From Anaerolineae bacterium (GTDB lineage Bacteria > Chloroflexota > Anaerolineae > Aggregatilineales > Phototrophicaceae): a stretch of 36,686 bases of DNA. Location: positions 1 to 36,686 of the forward strand of contig JAJDUC010000122.1 in NCBI GenBank assembly GCA_022826865.1, given 5' to 3'. The notes below the pieces were generated by a model. It was not told the origin of the DNA. It saw only the letters and a list, made by a program, of their open reading frames with translations, and did no database searches. The first letter of the stretch is position 1, and the number at the start of each line of letters is the position of its first letter. Made by a program: the position numbers and the translations under genes. This document shows, piece by piece, positions 16,669 to 25,520 of the stretch.

Positions 16669-18552
16669 ATGGGAAGAATAATTGGTATTGACCTGGGCAC
16701 GACAAACTCGGTCGTCGCGGTGATGGAAGGCGGCGAGCCCACAGTCATTCCATCGTCCGAGGGCGGCAACCTGATCCCGTCCGTGGTCGCCATCAACAGC
16801 AAAACGGGCGAGCGGCTGGTTGGGCGGGTGGCGCGCAATCAGGCCGTTGTCAATCCGGAGAATACGGTGTTTTCGGTCAAGCGCTTCATGGGGCGCAAGT
16901 TCAGCGACCCCGAAGTGAAGGACGCCGCCAAGCTGGTGCCCTACCAGGTGTCGGCCGCTTCCAACGGCGATGTGCGGATTCGCATGAACGATCGCGATTA
17001 CAGCGCGCCGGAGATCTCGGCTATGGTGCTGCAGAAGATCAAAGCGGATGCCGAAGCCTACCTGGGCGGGCCGGTGGACCAGGCGGTGATCACGGTTCCG
17101 GCCTATTTCAACGACGCGCAGCGCAACGCCACAAAAGACGCCGGCAAGATCGCCGGGCTTGACGTGCTGCGCATCATCAACGAGCCGACCGCTTCCAGCC
17201 TGTCTTATGGATTGGGCGACCGCAACGAGGGCATCATAGCGGTCTATGATCTCGGCGGCGGCACCTTCGATATTTCGATCCTCGAAGTGGCCGACGGCGT
17301 CTTCGAGGTCAAGTCCACCAACGGCGATACCTACCTGGGCGGCGACAATTTCGACGATCGCGTCATCAACTGGATCGCGGAAGAGTTTCGGCAGGAGAAC
17401 GGCATTGACCTGCGGCAAGACCGGCAAGCGCTGCAGCGTTTGAAGGAAGCGGCGGAGAAAGCCAAGATCGAACTCTCGAGCACAATGAGCGCCGAAGTGA
17501 ACTTGCCCTTCATCACCGCCGACTCCAGTGGACCGAAGCACCTGAACATGAGCTTGACGCGCGCCAAGCTGGAGAGCCTGGTTGACGACCTGGTGCGCAA
17601 TTCCATCGAGCCCTGCCGGCAAGCGCTCAAGGATGCGGGCTTATCCACCGGCGATGTGGATGCGGTGCTGCTGGTCGGCGGCATGACGCGCATGCCTGCG
17701 ATACAGGAAGCGGTCAAGAGTTTCTTCGGCAAGGAGCCGACCAAGGGCGTCAATCCCGATGAGGTCGTGGCGCTGGGAGCGGCGATTCAAGCCGGCGTTC
17801 TGGGCGGCGATGTCAAGGACATCCTGCTGCTGGATGTGACGCCGCTGACGCTAAGCGTAGAGACGTTGGGCGCCGTGGCGACGCCGATGATCGACCGCAA
17901 CACCACCATCCCGAGCAAGAAATCGCAGGTCTATTCGACGGCGGCCGACAGTCAGACGCAGGTGGACATTCACATCGTTCAGGGCGAGCGGCCGATGGCG
18001 GCCGATAACAAGTCCTTGGGACGTTTCATCCTCGATGGCATTCCGCCGGCGCCGCGCGGCTTGCCCCAGATCGAAGTCACCTTCGATATTGATGCCAACG
18101 GCATACTCAATGTGAGCGCGAAGGACAAGTCGACCGGGCGGGAACAGGCGATCACAATCACGGCCAGCAGCGGCTTGTCGGATGAAGAAGTCGACCGCAT
18201 GGTGTCGGAGGCGGAGAAATTCGCCAGCCAGGATGCCGAGCGCAAGGAACAAGCCGAGGTGACGAATCAGGCGGAAAGCGCCATCTTCCAGGCCGAGAAG
18301 CTTATCAGCGAACACAAGGACCAACTGCCGGCCGAAGCCGTGCAGCAGACGGAAGAAAAGATCGAGGCGGTGCGGACGGCGCAGACAAGCGGCAATGTCT
18401 CCGAGATCAAAGCGGCGACCGAGGCCCTGATGGCGCAGCTGCAGACGCTGGGCGCGCAGATGCATCAGGAGCCGGAACCGGCGCCGGATGGACAGCCGAG
18501 CGCCCAGCCGGAAGACGAAGACGTCATTGATGCCGAGTTCACAGAGACATAA
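16669..18552 (+). CDS. dnaK: molecular chaperone DnaK (Hsp70)
   Basis: DnaK is an ATP-driven chaperone that binds exposed hydrophobic peptides with DnaJ and GrpE. At 627 residues it has normal length. The nucleotide-binding domain starts [17 protein letters not shown] and contains [20 protein letters not shown], the second phosphate loop [14 protein letters not shown] and the adenosine motif [14 protein letters not shown]. The interdomain linker is [18 protein letters not shown]. The substrate-binding domain and lid follow, with a tail ending [13 protein letters not shown] strong AGGAGATAGGGA precedes the ATG. A perfect-stem terminator sits downstream, before dnaJ. Confidence 0.98.
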   Translation: MGRIIGIDLGTTNSVVAVMEGGEPTVIPSSEGGNLIPSVVAINSKTGERLVGRVARNQAVVNPENTVFSVKRFMGRKFSDPEVKDAAKLVPYQVSAASNGDVRIRMNDRDYSAPEISAMVLQKIKADAEAYLGGPVDQAVITVPAYFNDAQRNATKDAGKIAGLDVLRIINEPTASSLSYGLGDRNEGIIAVYDLGGGTFDISILEVADGVFEVKSTNGDTYLGGDNFDDRVINWIAEEFRQENGIDLRQDRQALQRLKEAAEKAKIELSSTMSAEVNLPFITADSSGPKHLNMSLTRAKLESLVDDLVRNSIEPCRQALKDAGLSTGDVDAVLLVGGMTRMPAIQEAVKSFFGKEPTKGVNPDEVVALGAAIQAGVLGGDVKDILLLDVTPLTLSVETLGAVATPMIDRNTTIPSKKSQVYSTAADSQTQVDIHIVQGERPMAADNKSLGRFILDGIPPAPRGLPQIEVTFDIDANGILNVSAKDKSTGREQAITITASSGLSDEEVDRMVSEAEKFASQDAERKEQAEVTNQAESAIFQAEKLISEHKDQLPAEAVQQTEEKIEAVRTAQTSGNVSEIKAATEALMAQLQTLGAQMHQEPEPAPDGQPSAQPEDEDVIDAEFTET

Positions 18553-18579
18553 AGGCCGGCAATTCCGGACAAGTACATG

Positions 18580-18621
18580 GGATCGGGGTATAGTGAAGTG
18601 CACCCCGATCCGCTGCTTTTT
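18580..18621 (+). terminator. Rho-independent terminator between dnaK and dnaJ
   Basis: GGATCGGGGT (18580-18589) and ACCCCGATCC (18602-18611) form a perfect 10-bp stem around a 12-nt loop. GCTGC and TTTTT (18617-18621) follow. It lies inside the dnaK-dnaJ gap, so it would attenuate dnaJ and downstream genes unless read through. Confidence 0.82.
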
Positions 18622-18656
18622 CAGAATTCGCCTTAGACGCCGAGAGAGAGTTTAAA

Positions 18657-19805
18657 GTGGCAAAAGATTATTACGATGTGCTCGGTGTTTCGCGCGAGGC
18701 GGACACGGGAGAGATCAAGACCGCCTTCCGCCGTTTGGCGCGGCAATATCACCCCGATGTCAGCAGTGAAGCGAACGCGGAAGAGCGTTTCAAAGAGATA
18801 AACGAAGCATACGAAGTGCTGTCTGACGATGACAAGCGCGCCCGTTATGATCGCTTTGGGCATGCCGGGGTAAATGGCGCCGGCGGCTTCGGGCAGGGTA
18901 TGGGAGGCTTTGGCTTTCAAGACTTTGGCGATATTTTTGACATTTTTAACAGCGCCTTTGGCGAACAAACCGGGGCAAGGCGGCGCGCCGCCAGCCGCGG
19001 CCGCGATCGCCGCGTCGATGTGACGATTGATTTTGTCGATTCGGTGACCGGCGTCGAAAAAGAGATCGAATTTCAGCGGCTGGAAACCTGCGATATCTGC
19101 GCCGGCAGCGGCACAGCGGAAGGCGCCCGACCGACAACATGCGGCTCCTGCAATGGCAGCGGCGAAGTCCGGCAGGTGCGTCAGACTATCCTGGGCTCGA
19201 TGGTGCAGACCGGGACTTGCCCGAATTGCGGCGGCAAGGGCACGATCATCACGCGGCCCTGCCGCAATTGCGATGGCTCCGGCCGCAAGCGAAAACGCGC
19301 CGTACTCAATGTCAAGATTCCGGCCGGCGTCAGCGAAGGCATACAGATTCAGGTCCGCGGCGATGGCGATGCCGGTGAGCAGGGCGCGGCGCCCGGCAAT
19401 TTGTTTGTCGTGGTGCATGTCAAAGACCACCCCTATTTCAAGCGCAAGGACAATGACATCATCCTGAATATCAGCATCAATATCGCGCAGGCGACCTTGG
19501 GCGACCGCATCCATGTCGACACCGTGGATGGAGAGGTGGCGCTTTCGGTCCCGCCTGGGACGCAAACGGGCAAGGTCTTCCGCCTGCGGGGCAAGGGATT
19601 TCCCCGGCTGCGCAGCGACGGCACGAGCAGTGGACGCGGCGACCAACTCGTATATGTGCAGGTCGAGACGCCGACGCAACTGAGCGCGAATCAGCGCGAG
19701 CTGTTTGAGAAGCTTGCGGAAACATTCGGCCGCGAAATCAAGCCGCAGACGGGCGGCCGCGGCATCTTTGACAAGATGATGGATTTCCTCGCCGGCGATG
19801 AATAA
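18657..19805 (+). CDS. dnaJ: chaperone protein DnaJ (Hsp40, type I)
   Basis: DnaJ stimulates DnaK ATPase activity and delivers substrates. The 382-residue protein has all type I parts. The J domain starts AKDYYDVLGVSREAD with HPD at 32-34. A Gly/Phe-rich segment (GHAGVNGAGGFGQGMGGFGF) follows. The zinc region has four CxxCxGxG repeats: CDICAGSG, CGSCNGSG, CPNCGGKG and CRNCDGSG. Two C-terminal beta domains complete it. Translation starts at GTG 18657, five to six nt after GAGAGAGAG. It is downstream of the dnaK terminator, so it is either expressed by read-through or has a promoter I could not identify. prmA follows 12 nt later. Confidence 0.97.
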   Translation: MAKDYYDVLGVSREADTGEIKTAFRRLARQYHPDVSSEANAEERFKEINEAYEVLSDDDKRARYDRFGHAGVNGAGGFGQGMGGFGFQDFGDIFDIFNSAFGEQTGARRRAASRGRDRRVDVTIDFVDSVTGVEKEIEFQRLETCDICAGSGTAEGARPTTCGSCNGSGEVRQVRQTILGSMVQTGTCPNCGGKGTIITRPCRNCDGSGRKRKRAVLNVKIPAGVSEGIQIQVRGDGDAGEQGAAPGNLFVVVHVKDHPYFKRKDNDIILNISINIAQATLGDRIHVDTVDGEVALSVPPGTQTGKVFRLRGKGFPRLRSDGTSSGRGDQLVYVQVETPTQLSANQRELFEKLAETFGREIKPQTGGRGIFDKMMDFLAGDE

Positions 19806-19817
19806 TCGCCCTTCACA

Positions 19818-20735
19818 ATGATGAAATGGATAGAAGTCAGCCTGCGCGCGGACGGCGAAAGCGCGGAGGCCCTGGCCGAGCTGCTCGGGCGCTTCGGTCA
19901 TCAAGGCGTATCGCTGGAGCAGGATGGCATCCCGCCGGACACCTGGGACGAAAGCGATATCCCGCCGGCTGAATACTTGATACTGCGCGCCTACTTCCCA
20001 GCGGACGACAAGCTGGAAGAAAAGAAGAGGCAACTGGAAAGCGCCCTGGGGCATATGCGGCTCATGTACCCGATGCCCAGGCCGACATATCGTCAATTGG
20101 AGGCGAAAGACTGGGCCGAAGCCTGGAAGGCGCATTACCAGCCCCTGCGCATCGGCCAGCGTCTGCTGATTCGTCCGCTTTGGATCGCGCCCGAGCCGAC
20201 GGAGCGCGAGATCGAGATTGCGCTGGATCCGGGCATGGCCTTTGGCACCGGGACCCACCCCACCACACAACTCTGCCTGGAAGCGCTGGAAGAGCTATTG
20301 CTGCCCGGGCAAGATGTGTTGGATTTGGGATCCGGCAGCGGCATTCTGTCGATTGCGGCGGCGAAGTTGGGCGCGCGGCGCGTTCTGGCGCTGGACATTG
20401 ATCCCATCGCGGCGCAAGCGACAAGTCAGAATGCGGAAGCCAATGGCGTTTCGGACCGCGTCATTGCGCGGGAAGGCAGCCTGGAGAGCGTTCTGCCGTC
20501 GGCGCGGCGCTTTGATCTGGTCATCGTCAACATTCTGGCGCGTGTCATTCTGCAGCTGGCGGAGCGCGGGCTGGGTCAATTGCCCAGGCCGGGCGGCCGA
20601 GCGCTTTTCAGCGGCATCATAGATTCGCAGGCGGATGAGGTGGAGGCGGCGCTGCAGCGGGCCGGCTTGGAGACAATGGCTCGGCGGCAGCGCGGCGACT
20701 GGATCCTGCTCGAAACCGTGCGGCCGGCGGAGTAA
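19818..20735 (+). CDS. prmA: ribosomal protein L11 methyltransferase
   Basis: PrmA is a SAM-dependent methyltransferase that trimethylates ribosomal protein uL11. The 305-residue protein has a small N-terminal substrate-recognition domain (WIEVSLRADGESAEALAELL...). The Rossmann-like catalytic domain has ALDPGMAFGTGTHPTTQLCL (136-154), the SAM loop VLDLGSGSGILSIAA (167-181), the acidic residue in LALDID and the NILA motif in VIVNILARVIL. The start is the first of two adjacent ATGs (19818, 19821) with a weak Shine-Dalgarno. It is immediately downstream of dnaJ, an arrangement common in bacteria, and 8 nt upstream of the MenG-type gene. Confidence 0.94.
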   Translation: MMKWIEVSLRADGESAEALAELLGRFGHQGVSLEQDGIPPDTWDESDIPPAEYLILRAYFPADDKLEEKKRQLESALGHMRLMYPMPRPTYRQLEAKDWAEAWKAHYQPLRIGQRLLIRPLWIAPEPTEREIEIALDPGMAFGTGTHPTTQLCLEALEELLLPGQDVLDLGSGSGILSIAAAKLGARRVLALDIDPIAAQATSQNAEANGVSDRVIAREGSLESVLPSARRFDLVIVNILARVILQLAERGLGQLPRPGGRALFSGIIDSQADEVEAALQRAGLETMARRQRGDWILLETVRPAE

Positions 20736-20743
20736 ACGCGGGA

Positions 20744-21475
20744 ATGGCGCATCTAGACGGCAAGGCGCGCGCGGCCTATGTCCAGGCAATGTTTGATCGC
20801 ATCGCCGAACGCTACGACCTGATCAATCGCGTCATCAGCGGCGGGCAAGACCAGAAGTGGCGGCGCTTTGTGGTCGAAAGAGCGGCCATTCCGCCGGAAG
20901 GAAGTCTGCTGGATATCGCCACCGGCACCGGCGACATCGCCTTTGAAGCCTTGAAGCGATCGCCGGCGGCCGCCGTGCATGGCGCCGATTTCGCGCTGGG
21001 GATGATGGCGGTCGGCAAGAGGCGTGGCGACCTGGGCGCTCGCGGCGCCTGGATTGGCGCGGATGCCTTGCGCCTGCCGTACGCGGACCGGAGCTTTGAT
21101 GCTGTCGTCTCCGGTTATCTCATGCGTAATGTGGTGGATATCCCACGCGCGCTCGTGGAACAGTGGCGCGTTTTGAAGCCGGGCGGCAGGATAGTCATTC
21201 TGGATACGTCGCCGCCACCGGACAACCTGCTGAAGCCGTTGATCATGCTGCATCTTAAATATGGGATCCCATTGATTGGGCGCGCAATCGGCGGCCGGGA
21301 AGCGGGAGACGCCTACCGCTATCTGCCGGAATCGACCCAATCATTCAAGACAGCCTCGGAATTGAAGCAGTTGGTTGAAGCAGCCGGTTTCGGCGCCGTT
21401 CGCTTCAAGCTGTTCATGTTTGGCGCGATGGCGGTGCACTGGGCGGTAAAACCGGAAGCCGCGCACGAGGACTGA
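20744..21475 (+). CDS. menG: demethylmenaquinone methyltransferase (UbiE/MenG family)
   Basis: This SAM-dependent methyltransferase carries out the last C-methylation of menaquinone (or ubiquinone) synthesis at the membrane surface. The 243-residue protein shows the family start MFDRIAERYDLINRVISGGQ, the SAM loop LLDIATGTGDIAF (55-67), ADALRLPYADRSFDAVVSGY, RNVVDIPRALVEQWRVLKPG and the C-terminal YRYLPESTQSFKTASELKQL signature. Because a Gram-negative ubiquinone context is not supported here, I prefer MenG. It ends the hrcA-to-menG plus-strand run and converges on infA, with a minus-strand terminator between them. Confidence 0.9.
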   Translation: MAHLDGKARAAYVQAMFDRIAERYDLINRVISGGQDQKWRRFVVERAAIPPEGSLLDIATGTGDIAFEALKRSPAAAVHGADFALGMMAVGKRRGDLGARGAWIGADALRLPYADRSFDAVVSGYLMRNVVDIPRALVEQWRVLKPGGRIVILDTSPPPDNLLKPLIMLHLKYGIPLIGRAIGGREAGDAYRYLPESTQSFKTASELKQLVEAAGFGAVRFKLFMFGAMAVHWAVKPEAAHED

Positions 21476-21520
21476 TTTGCAACCGCGGCCGCGCGCTGTA
21501 ACTTCAGCCGGCGCCACAAG

Positions 21521-21553
21521 GAAATAAAAACGAGCCATCGTGTGATGACTCGT
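21521..21553 (-). terminator. Rho-independent terminator after infA
   Basis: On the minus strand ACGAGTCATC and GATGGCTCGT form a 10-bp stem (one G-T wobble) around a 4-nt loop, followed by TTTTATTT. It lies about 75 nt downstream of the infA stop and faces the menG end. Confidence 0.8.
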
Positions 21554-21628
21554 CCCTCAGGCTGGCCGCGGAAACATGCGATTGCTCCTGGAGTGGCGTC
21601 GTATGGCGAGAGCCAACGACGGAGGCGA

Positions 21629-21865
21629 CTAGGTGCGCACATTGTCCTTGTGACGATAAATGATGCGCCCGCGATTCATATCGTAGGGGCTCATCTCCAC
21701 CTTTACGCGATCTCCCAACAGAATACGAATGTAGAATTTGCGCATTTTGCCCGACAAATAGGCGAGAACACGGTGTCCGTTGTCTAGCTCGACCTTGAAT
21801 TGCGTGTTGGGCAAAGCCTCAACAACTGTTCCTTCCACCTCTATCTTTTCTTCTTTCTTGGCCAT
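21629..21865 (-). CDS. infA: translation initiation factor IF-1
   Basis: IF-1 binds the ribosomal A site on the 30S subunit during initiation. This is a 78-residue S1/OB-fold protein: [20 protein letters not shown], then [20 protein letters not shown] and [20 protein letters not shown], ending [17 protein letters not shown]. These match the family throughout; the C-terminus is a few residues longer than the typical 72. The ATG at 21865 is chosen because a strong AAAGGAGGG lies immediately upstream (short spacing) and the family start matches; the frame stays open to 21931 with no support. It has its own promoter at 21897-21926 and a terminator at 21521-21553. Confidence 0.97.
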   Translation of the reverse strand: MAKKEEKIEVEGTVVEALPNTQFKVELDNGHRVLAYLSGKMRKFYIRILLGDRVKVEMSPYDMNRGRIIYRHKDNVRT

Positions 21866-21896
21866 ATCCCTCCTTTGTATGGACTGTGAACTGTAG

Positions 21897-21926
21897 ATTA
21901 TAACGCAAGACGACGGCGCCTTCCAA
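21897..21926 (-). promoter_or_regulatory. sigma70-type promoter for infA
   Basis: On the minus strand TTGGAA (21926-21921) and a perfect TATAAT (21902-21897) are 18 nt apart. The leader to the infA ATG would be about 25 nt. The rest of the 21927-22077 gap shows no further element I can support. Confidence 0.65.
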
Positions 21927-22077
21927 TCCAACAGCGGCAGTAAAATCGCTGAATTCGCAGGCTGGACGCGAGCGCCGCGGAAATCAAAAATCGGCCTTAG
22001 TCATTTTAGACCATGAGGCTGTGGAAATGCGCCGAGGGCGGGCCGCGCTCGACGTGAAGAGGATACCTAGACGCAAG

Positions 22078-22269
22078 TCAGACCCGGCGTTGGCGACGGC
22101 GCGAGCGGCGAATCGCCTTTTTCTTCTCGATGCGGCGCAACTCGCTCTTGGAAATATGCCAGCGCTTGCGTCGAACCGTGCTCAAGATTCCGGCATTGGT
22201 CACGCGCTTGCGAAAGCGACGCAACAATTGTTCTTGACTTTCGCCTGGCTTGAGTTTGACTGAAGCCAT
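22078..22269 (-). CDS. rpsU: small ribosomal subunit protein bS21
   Basis: This is a 63-residue, very basic protein: MASVKLKPGESQEQLLRRFR, then KRVTNAGILSTVRRKRWHIS and an Arg/Lys-rich tail (EKKKAIRRSRRRQRRV). bS21 binds the 30S platform near the 3' end of 16S rRNA and affects initiation. The order and spacing of the LLRRFRKRV and R-R-x-RW-H motifs match the family. AAGGTGGTGAT lies upstream of the ATG. It is 87 nt downstream of the S1-type gene on the same strand and may be cotranscribed with it. A TATACT hexamer at about 22325 might also provide its own start, but no matching -35 is seen. Confidence 0.93.
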   Translation of the reverse strand: MASVKLKPGESQEQLLRRFRKRVTNAGILSTVRRKRWHISKSELRRIEKKKAIRRSRRRQRRV

Positions 22270-22356
22270 GCTTATATCACCACCTTATGCGCGCTTGTGA
22301 ATCGCGCTTTCCTTGACGAAGGACCAGTATATACGAGATTGCCCGGCCCAAACAGG

Positions 22357-23628
22357 TTAATTCTCGATCTCCAACTCGGCTTCTTCCTCCTGGAATGCTT
22401 CGGCGGCGGCTTCCGCTTCCAGTTGCGCGGCTTCGGCTGCTTCGGCTTCCTTTTGAGCGGCTTCGGCGGCGGCTGCCACGAGTTCAAGTTGACGCTCTTC
22501 CCATTGCGCTTTTTCAGCGGCGGTGACTTCGGTCAGGCTCAAGCCGAGGCGCTGCCGGTCGGATTCCATGCTGATGACGCGCATCAGCAGCTTCTGGCCT
22601 TCATATAGATGACGCAGAGGATTCTCTTCCGGGTTGGCTGACATCTGGCTGACATGCAGAAGCGCTTCAATGCCAGGATCCAAGCTGATGAAGGCGCCGA
22701 AAGTTTCCACACGGCTGATCGTTCCTTCAACCAACTGACCGATGTGATAGAGATCGTCGACCAGCGTCCAGGGATTGGGCTGCAGGCGCTTGAGGCTCAA
22801 GCCGATTCGCTTGCCCTGGGCGTCCAGGTTCAGTACAAAGACTTCGATTTCTTCGCCGACGCTCAGGACCTGGCTCGGATGACGGACACGACGCCAGGCC
22901 AGTTCCGAAATATGAATCAAGCCGTCGGCCCCGCCCAGGTCGACGAAGGCGCCAAAGTCGCAGAGGCCGCTGACCACGCCGCTGCGGGTCGTGCCCTCGG
23001 CCAGTTCGCTCAGCAGCGCTTCCTTGCGGGCAGCGCGGCTTTCTTGCTCCGCTTCCAATTGACTGAATACCAGCCGCCGGCGCTTCCGATTCACCTCGAT
23101 CACCTTGACTCCAATGACATTGCCAACCAGGGTTCGCAAGTGCGCCAGGCGATCTTCCTCATTGAGGCCGCGCGGCAGATCCACAACATGGCTGGCGGGG
23201 ACAAAACCGCGGAGATGCCCGAAGCTGACGATCACGCCGCCGCGGTTGATATCGGCGATTTCTCCGTTCCAGATTTCTTCGTTATTGAGCATGGATTCGG
23301 CGCGCTTCCAGTCTTCGTTCTGGCGCGCCTGGGCCGCGGACAAGATCAGATTGCCGTCATTGTCATTCAATTTGACGACGGCGACATCGATGGCGGTGTC
23401 GATTTCAAAGTCAGCGACTGTCATGCCCATGCGCTCGATATCGCCGCGTGTGACGAGTCCATCCTGTTTCCAACCGACATCGACAATCAGCCCATGATTG
23501 TCGATCGATAGCACGGTGCCGCTGATGATGTCGCCTCGTTCAATCTGGCTCTCGGCCAGCGATTCCTCCAGAAGCGCGGCAAAGTCAAGGTCTTCCATTG
23601 TCCCATGCGCTACAGATTCTGTTTGCAT
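22357..23628 (-). CDS. rpsA: S1 domain RNA-binding protein (bS1-like), paralogue A
   Basis: A 423-residue protein with four S1/OB repeats, acting in mRNA binding at the ribosome or a related RNA function. Repeats begin near ERGDIISGTVLSIDNHGLIV, EEIWNGEIADINRGGVIVSF, TRSGVVSGLCDFGAFVDLGG and GQLVEGTISRVETFGAFISL. Repeats 3 and 4 are the most canonical (GADGLIHISELAWRRV). The C-terminal tail is Ala/Glu-rich and probably helical or disordered. I start at the ATG at 23628 (GGGGAGAG upstream); the frame stays open to 23850 but that part does not look like protein. A consensus promoter lies at 23863-23891, giving a leader of about 230 nt. It is a tandem paralogue of the next S1 gene upstream. Confidence 0.92.
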   Translation of the reverse strand: MQTESVAHGTMEDLDFAALLEESLAESQIERGDIISGTVLSIDNHGLIVDVGWKQDGLVTRGDIERMGMTVADFEIDTAIDVAVVKLNDNDGNLILSAAQARQNEDWKRAESMLNNEEIWNGEIADINRGGVIVSFGHLRGFVPASHVVDLPRGLNEEDRLAHLRTLVGNVIGVKVIEVNRKRRRLVFSQLEAEQESRAARKEALLSELAEGTTRSGVVSGLCDFGAFVDLGGADGLIHISELAWRRVRHPSQVLSVGEEIEVFVLNLDAQGKRIGLSLKRLQPNPWTLVDDLYHIGQLVEGTISRVETFGAFISLDPGIEALLHVSQMSANPEENPLRHLYEGQKLLMRVISMESDRQRLGLSLTEVTAAEKAQWEERQLELVAAAAEAAQKEAEAAEAAQLEAEAAAEAFQEEEAELEIEN

Positions 23629-23857
23629 TTGAAAATACTCTCCCCGAACGGACGAAATCTGCAAATCGGCCAGCGGCCAATTGCAAGTATTGACTAATTG
23701 TGAGGGGCATGCTGTCCTACTGCCATAGGCGCCGCGCCGGGCGCATTTGGGCAAAATAAAACCCGGTTCCAGGCAATGCTGAACAACCAGGCGCGGACTT
23801 CCTTGTTCGTCTGTATCTACAGCGCTAAACGAACGAATTGACCTCACCAAAAATCGC
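23629..23857 (-). other. long 5' leader of S1 paralogue A
   Basis: The best promoter in this gap predicts transcription start near 23857, leaving about 230 untranslated nt before the S1 ATG. The leader contains GC-rich pairing segments (for example GCGCCCGGCGCGGCGCC around 23730 and a GGCC...GGCC pair near 23680). E. coli rpsA is known to be autoregulated through its leader; a similar role here is inference only. Confidence 0.35.
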
Positions 23858-23862
23858 GCCGG

Positions 23863-23891
23863 ATTATACAGAATGGGCGCGATACTGTCAA
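23863..23891 (-). promoter_or_regulatory. perfect-consensus sigma70 promoter for S1 paralogue A
   Basis: On the minus strand TTGACA (23891-23886), 17 nt, TATAAT (23868-23863). Both hexamers and the spacer are exact consensus. It lies just after the terminator of the upstream S1 gene, so the two paralogues are separate transcription units. Confidence 0.88.
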
Positions 23892-23905
23892 CGGCGCAGT
23901 AGGAG

Positions 23906-23937
23906 AAAATCCCGCTGCCCGCTTATGCGCGGGCAGC
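23906..23937 (-). terminator. Rho-independent terminator after S1 paralogue B
   Basis: On the minus strand GCTGCCCGC and GCGGGCAGC form a perfect 9-bp stem around a GCATAA loop, followed by GGGATTTTC. It lies 24 bp downstream of the paralogue B stop. Confidence 0.8.
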
Positions 23938-23961
23938 CATTGTGGGGAGCAATCGTTCAAC

Positions 23962-25215
23962 TCAGGCGGGCGCCGATGGCCTGTCGTCGTCGGCTTCAGA
24001 CGGGGCGGTCGCTTCGTCGTCCGCGGCTTCAGCCGCTTCCGGCGCTTCACTGACGGCGCCGGCTTCAGTGGCATCGGGATTCGCTTCATCGCCTTCGCCT
24101 TCGCCGAGTTCCGTGCCCCAGCGCTGAGTGAAGCCCACGCGGCGCTTCTCCGGCTCGAGGTGGCTGATGCGCAGGGACAGATGATCGCCCTTTTGCAGAT
24201 AAGAGTAGGGTTCTTTGAGGGCGCCATCGCCCATCTCGCTCAAATGCAGCAATCCCTCCAAGCCATCTTCCAGCGCGACGAATGCGCCGAAATCCACCAC
24301 GTTGGTCACGTAGCCCGCCACCAGTTGACCTTCGTGATAGCGATACTGCGCGTCATCCCAGGGATCGCTCAGCAAGCGCTTGCGGCTGAGCGCGATGCGA
24401 TTGGTTTCTCGGTCCAGGTTAAGCACGTAGACTTCGATTTCTTCACCGATGTGAAGGATATCGCGCGGGTGGTCAACACGATGCCAGGCCAGCTCGCTGA
24501 CATGAATCAGGCCGTCGGCGCCACCGATATTGACGAAGGCGCCGAAGTCCCGCAAGCCAGTGACGACCCCGTTTACAACATCCCCAACATTGAGTTCGGC
24601 GAGCAATTTGGCCTTCTGGCGCGCGCGCCATTCTTTCTGCGCCTCGCGCTCGCTGAAAATCAGACGGCGCCGGTCCTGGTCCACTTCAATGACTTTGACA
24701 CCGAGCGTGTTGCCGATGAGCTGCGTCATGGCTTCGCGCCGGTCGACGGTCAGATTGGTGGACACCAGATGGGAACTGGGGATGAAGCCTTCAAGCCTGT
24801 TCCAGCGGACGAGCGCGCCGCCTTTGTTGTATCCGCTAACCTTGACATCAACCGCGTCTTGCGAACTCAGCAATTCGCGCGCTTTTTCCCAATCGTAGCG
24901 CTGCAAACCCATGTTGATCGACACAATGAGGTTGTCGTTTTGGTCGCGCGGATTGACAACATAGACTGGCACATTGCCGCCGGTGGTCAGGCTCGCGCGG
25001 AATTCATCCTCCATTCGCTCCAAATCTTGCGATGGCACAATGCCATCTTGTTTGGCGCCGAGATCGACGATGATTTCCCGCTCGTCAATTTGCAAAATGG
25101 TCGCCTCGCGGATCTCTCCACGACGTGGTGGCGTATAAGAAAAGTCAAATGAGGAAGCGAGCATCTGCTCGAAGTCCTCATCGACGGCGGTATTATGTTC
25201 TTGATCTTCACTCAT
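23962..25215 (-). CDS. S1 domain RNA-binding protein (bS1-like), paralogue B
   Basis: A 417-residue protein with four S1 repeats beginning near RRGEIREATILQIDEREIIV (about 31), AVDVKVSGYNKGGALVRWNR (about 121), VGDVVNGVVTGLRDFGAFVN (about 210) and EGQLVAGYVTNVVDFGAFVA (about 297). It has the same layout as paralogue A, and long matching motifs (GADGLIH-SELAW, GEEIEV-VLNLD) show descent from a common gene. The C-terminal tail (about 365-417) is acidic and Ala-rich. The start is the ATG at 25215; AGGAGG lies about 13 nt upstream, longer than usual. Which of the two is the ribosomal bS1 cannot be decided from sequence. Confidence 0.9.
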   Translation of the reverse strand: MSEDQEHNTAVDEDFEQMLASSFDFSYTPPRRGEIREATILQIDEREIIVDLGAKQDGIVPSQDLERMEDEFRASLTTGGNVPVYVVNPRDQNDNLIVSINMGLQRYDWEKARELLSSQDAVDVKVSGYNKGGALVRWNRLEGFIPSSHLVSTNLTVDRREAMTQLIGNTLGVKVIEVDQDRRRLIFSEREAQKEWRARQKAKLLAELNVGDVVNGVVTGLRDFGAFVNIGGADGLIHVSELAWHRVDHPRDILHIGEEIEVYVLNLDRETNRIALSRKRLLSDPWDDAQYRYHEGQLVAGYVTNVVDFGAFVALEDGLEGLLHLSEMGDGALKEPYSYLQKGDHLSLRISHLEPEKRRVGFTQRWGTELGEGEGDEANPDATEAGAVSEAPEAAEAADDEATAPSEADDDRPSAPA

Positions 25216-25520
25216 GGGTTTCGATTCGCCTCCTGCTCAGGCAGGTTATCATCGCGCCGCAGCCATGAGGGCATCGGACGCTATCGACTACAGTGTTGCT
25301 GGGCAGTACCTAATTTACTGATAAACTCCATCATCTATTAGACTGAATGCAGCCACAACAACTTACCAAAATCTGGTTTTCTCACCGGCCTTTCATCTTA
25401 GGATATAAATATGCAAAGTTTTTCGACTCAGGCATACGCTCTGGTCGCTTCCCAGCATCAAAGCAAGATGAAGTATAGCGCAAAGATTCCAAATTAGCAC
25501 AAAGTCGCTCGAGTTCGGTC
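25216..25520. other. intergenic region without recognised gene
   Basis: About 305 bp upstream of S1 paralogue B, more AT-rich than its neighbours. It should hold the paralogue B promoter and the end of the phosphoribosyltransferase transcript, but I find no -35/-10 pair or terminator I would defend. No REP or CACAGAG repeats occur here. Confidence 0.5.

Noticed and set aside
16633..17622. 329-codon frame antisense to dnaK
   Set aside because: Antisense shadow. The known DnaK frame explains the codon bias.
18633..20270. 545-codon open frame antisense to dnaJ and prmA
   Set aside because: It is a shadow of strongly biased high-GC genes on the other strand; its protein has no recognisable domain and dnaJ and prmA are certain.
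23629..23850. N-terminal extension of S1 paralogue A from GTG 23850
   Set aside because: The extra 74 residues look unlike S1 proteins, and a good Shine-Dalgarno supports the ATG at 23628.
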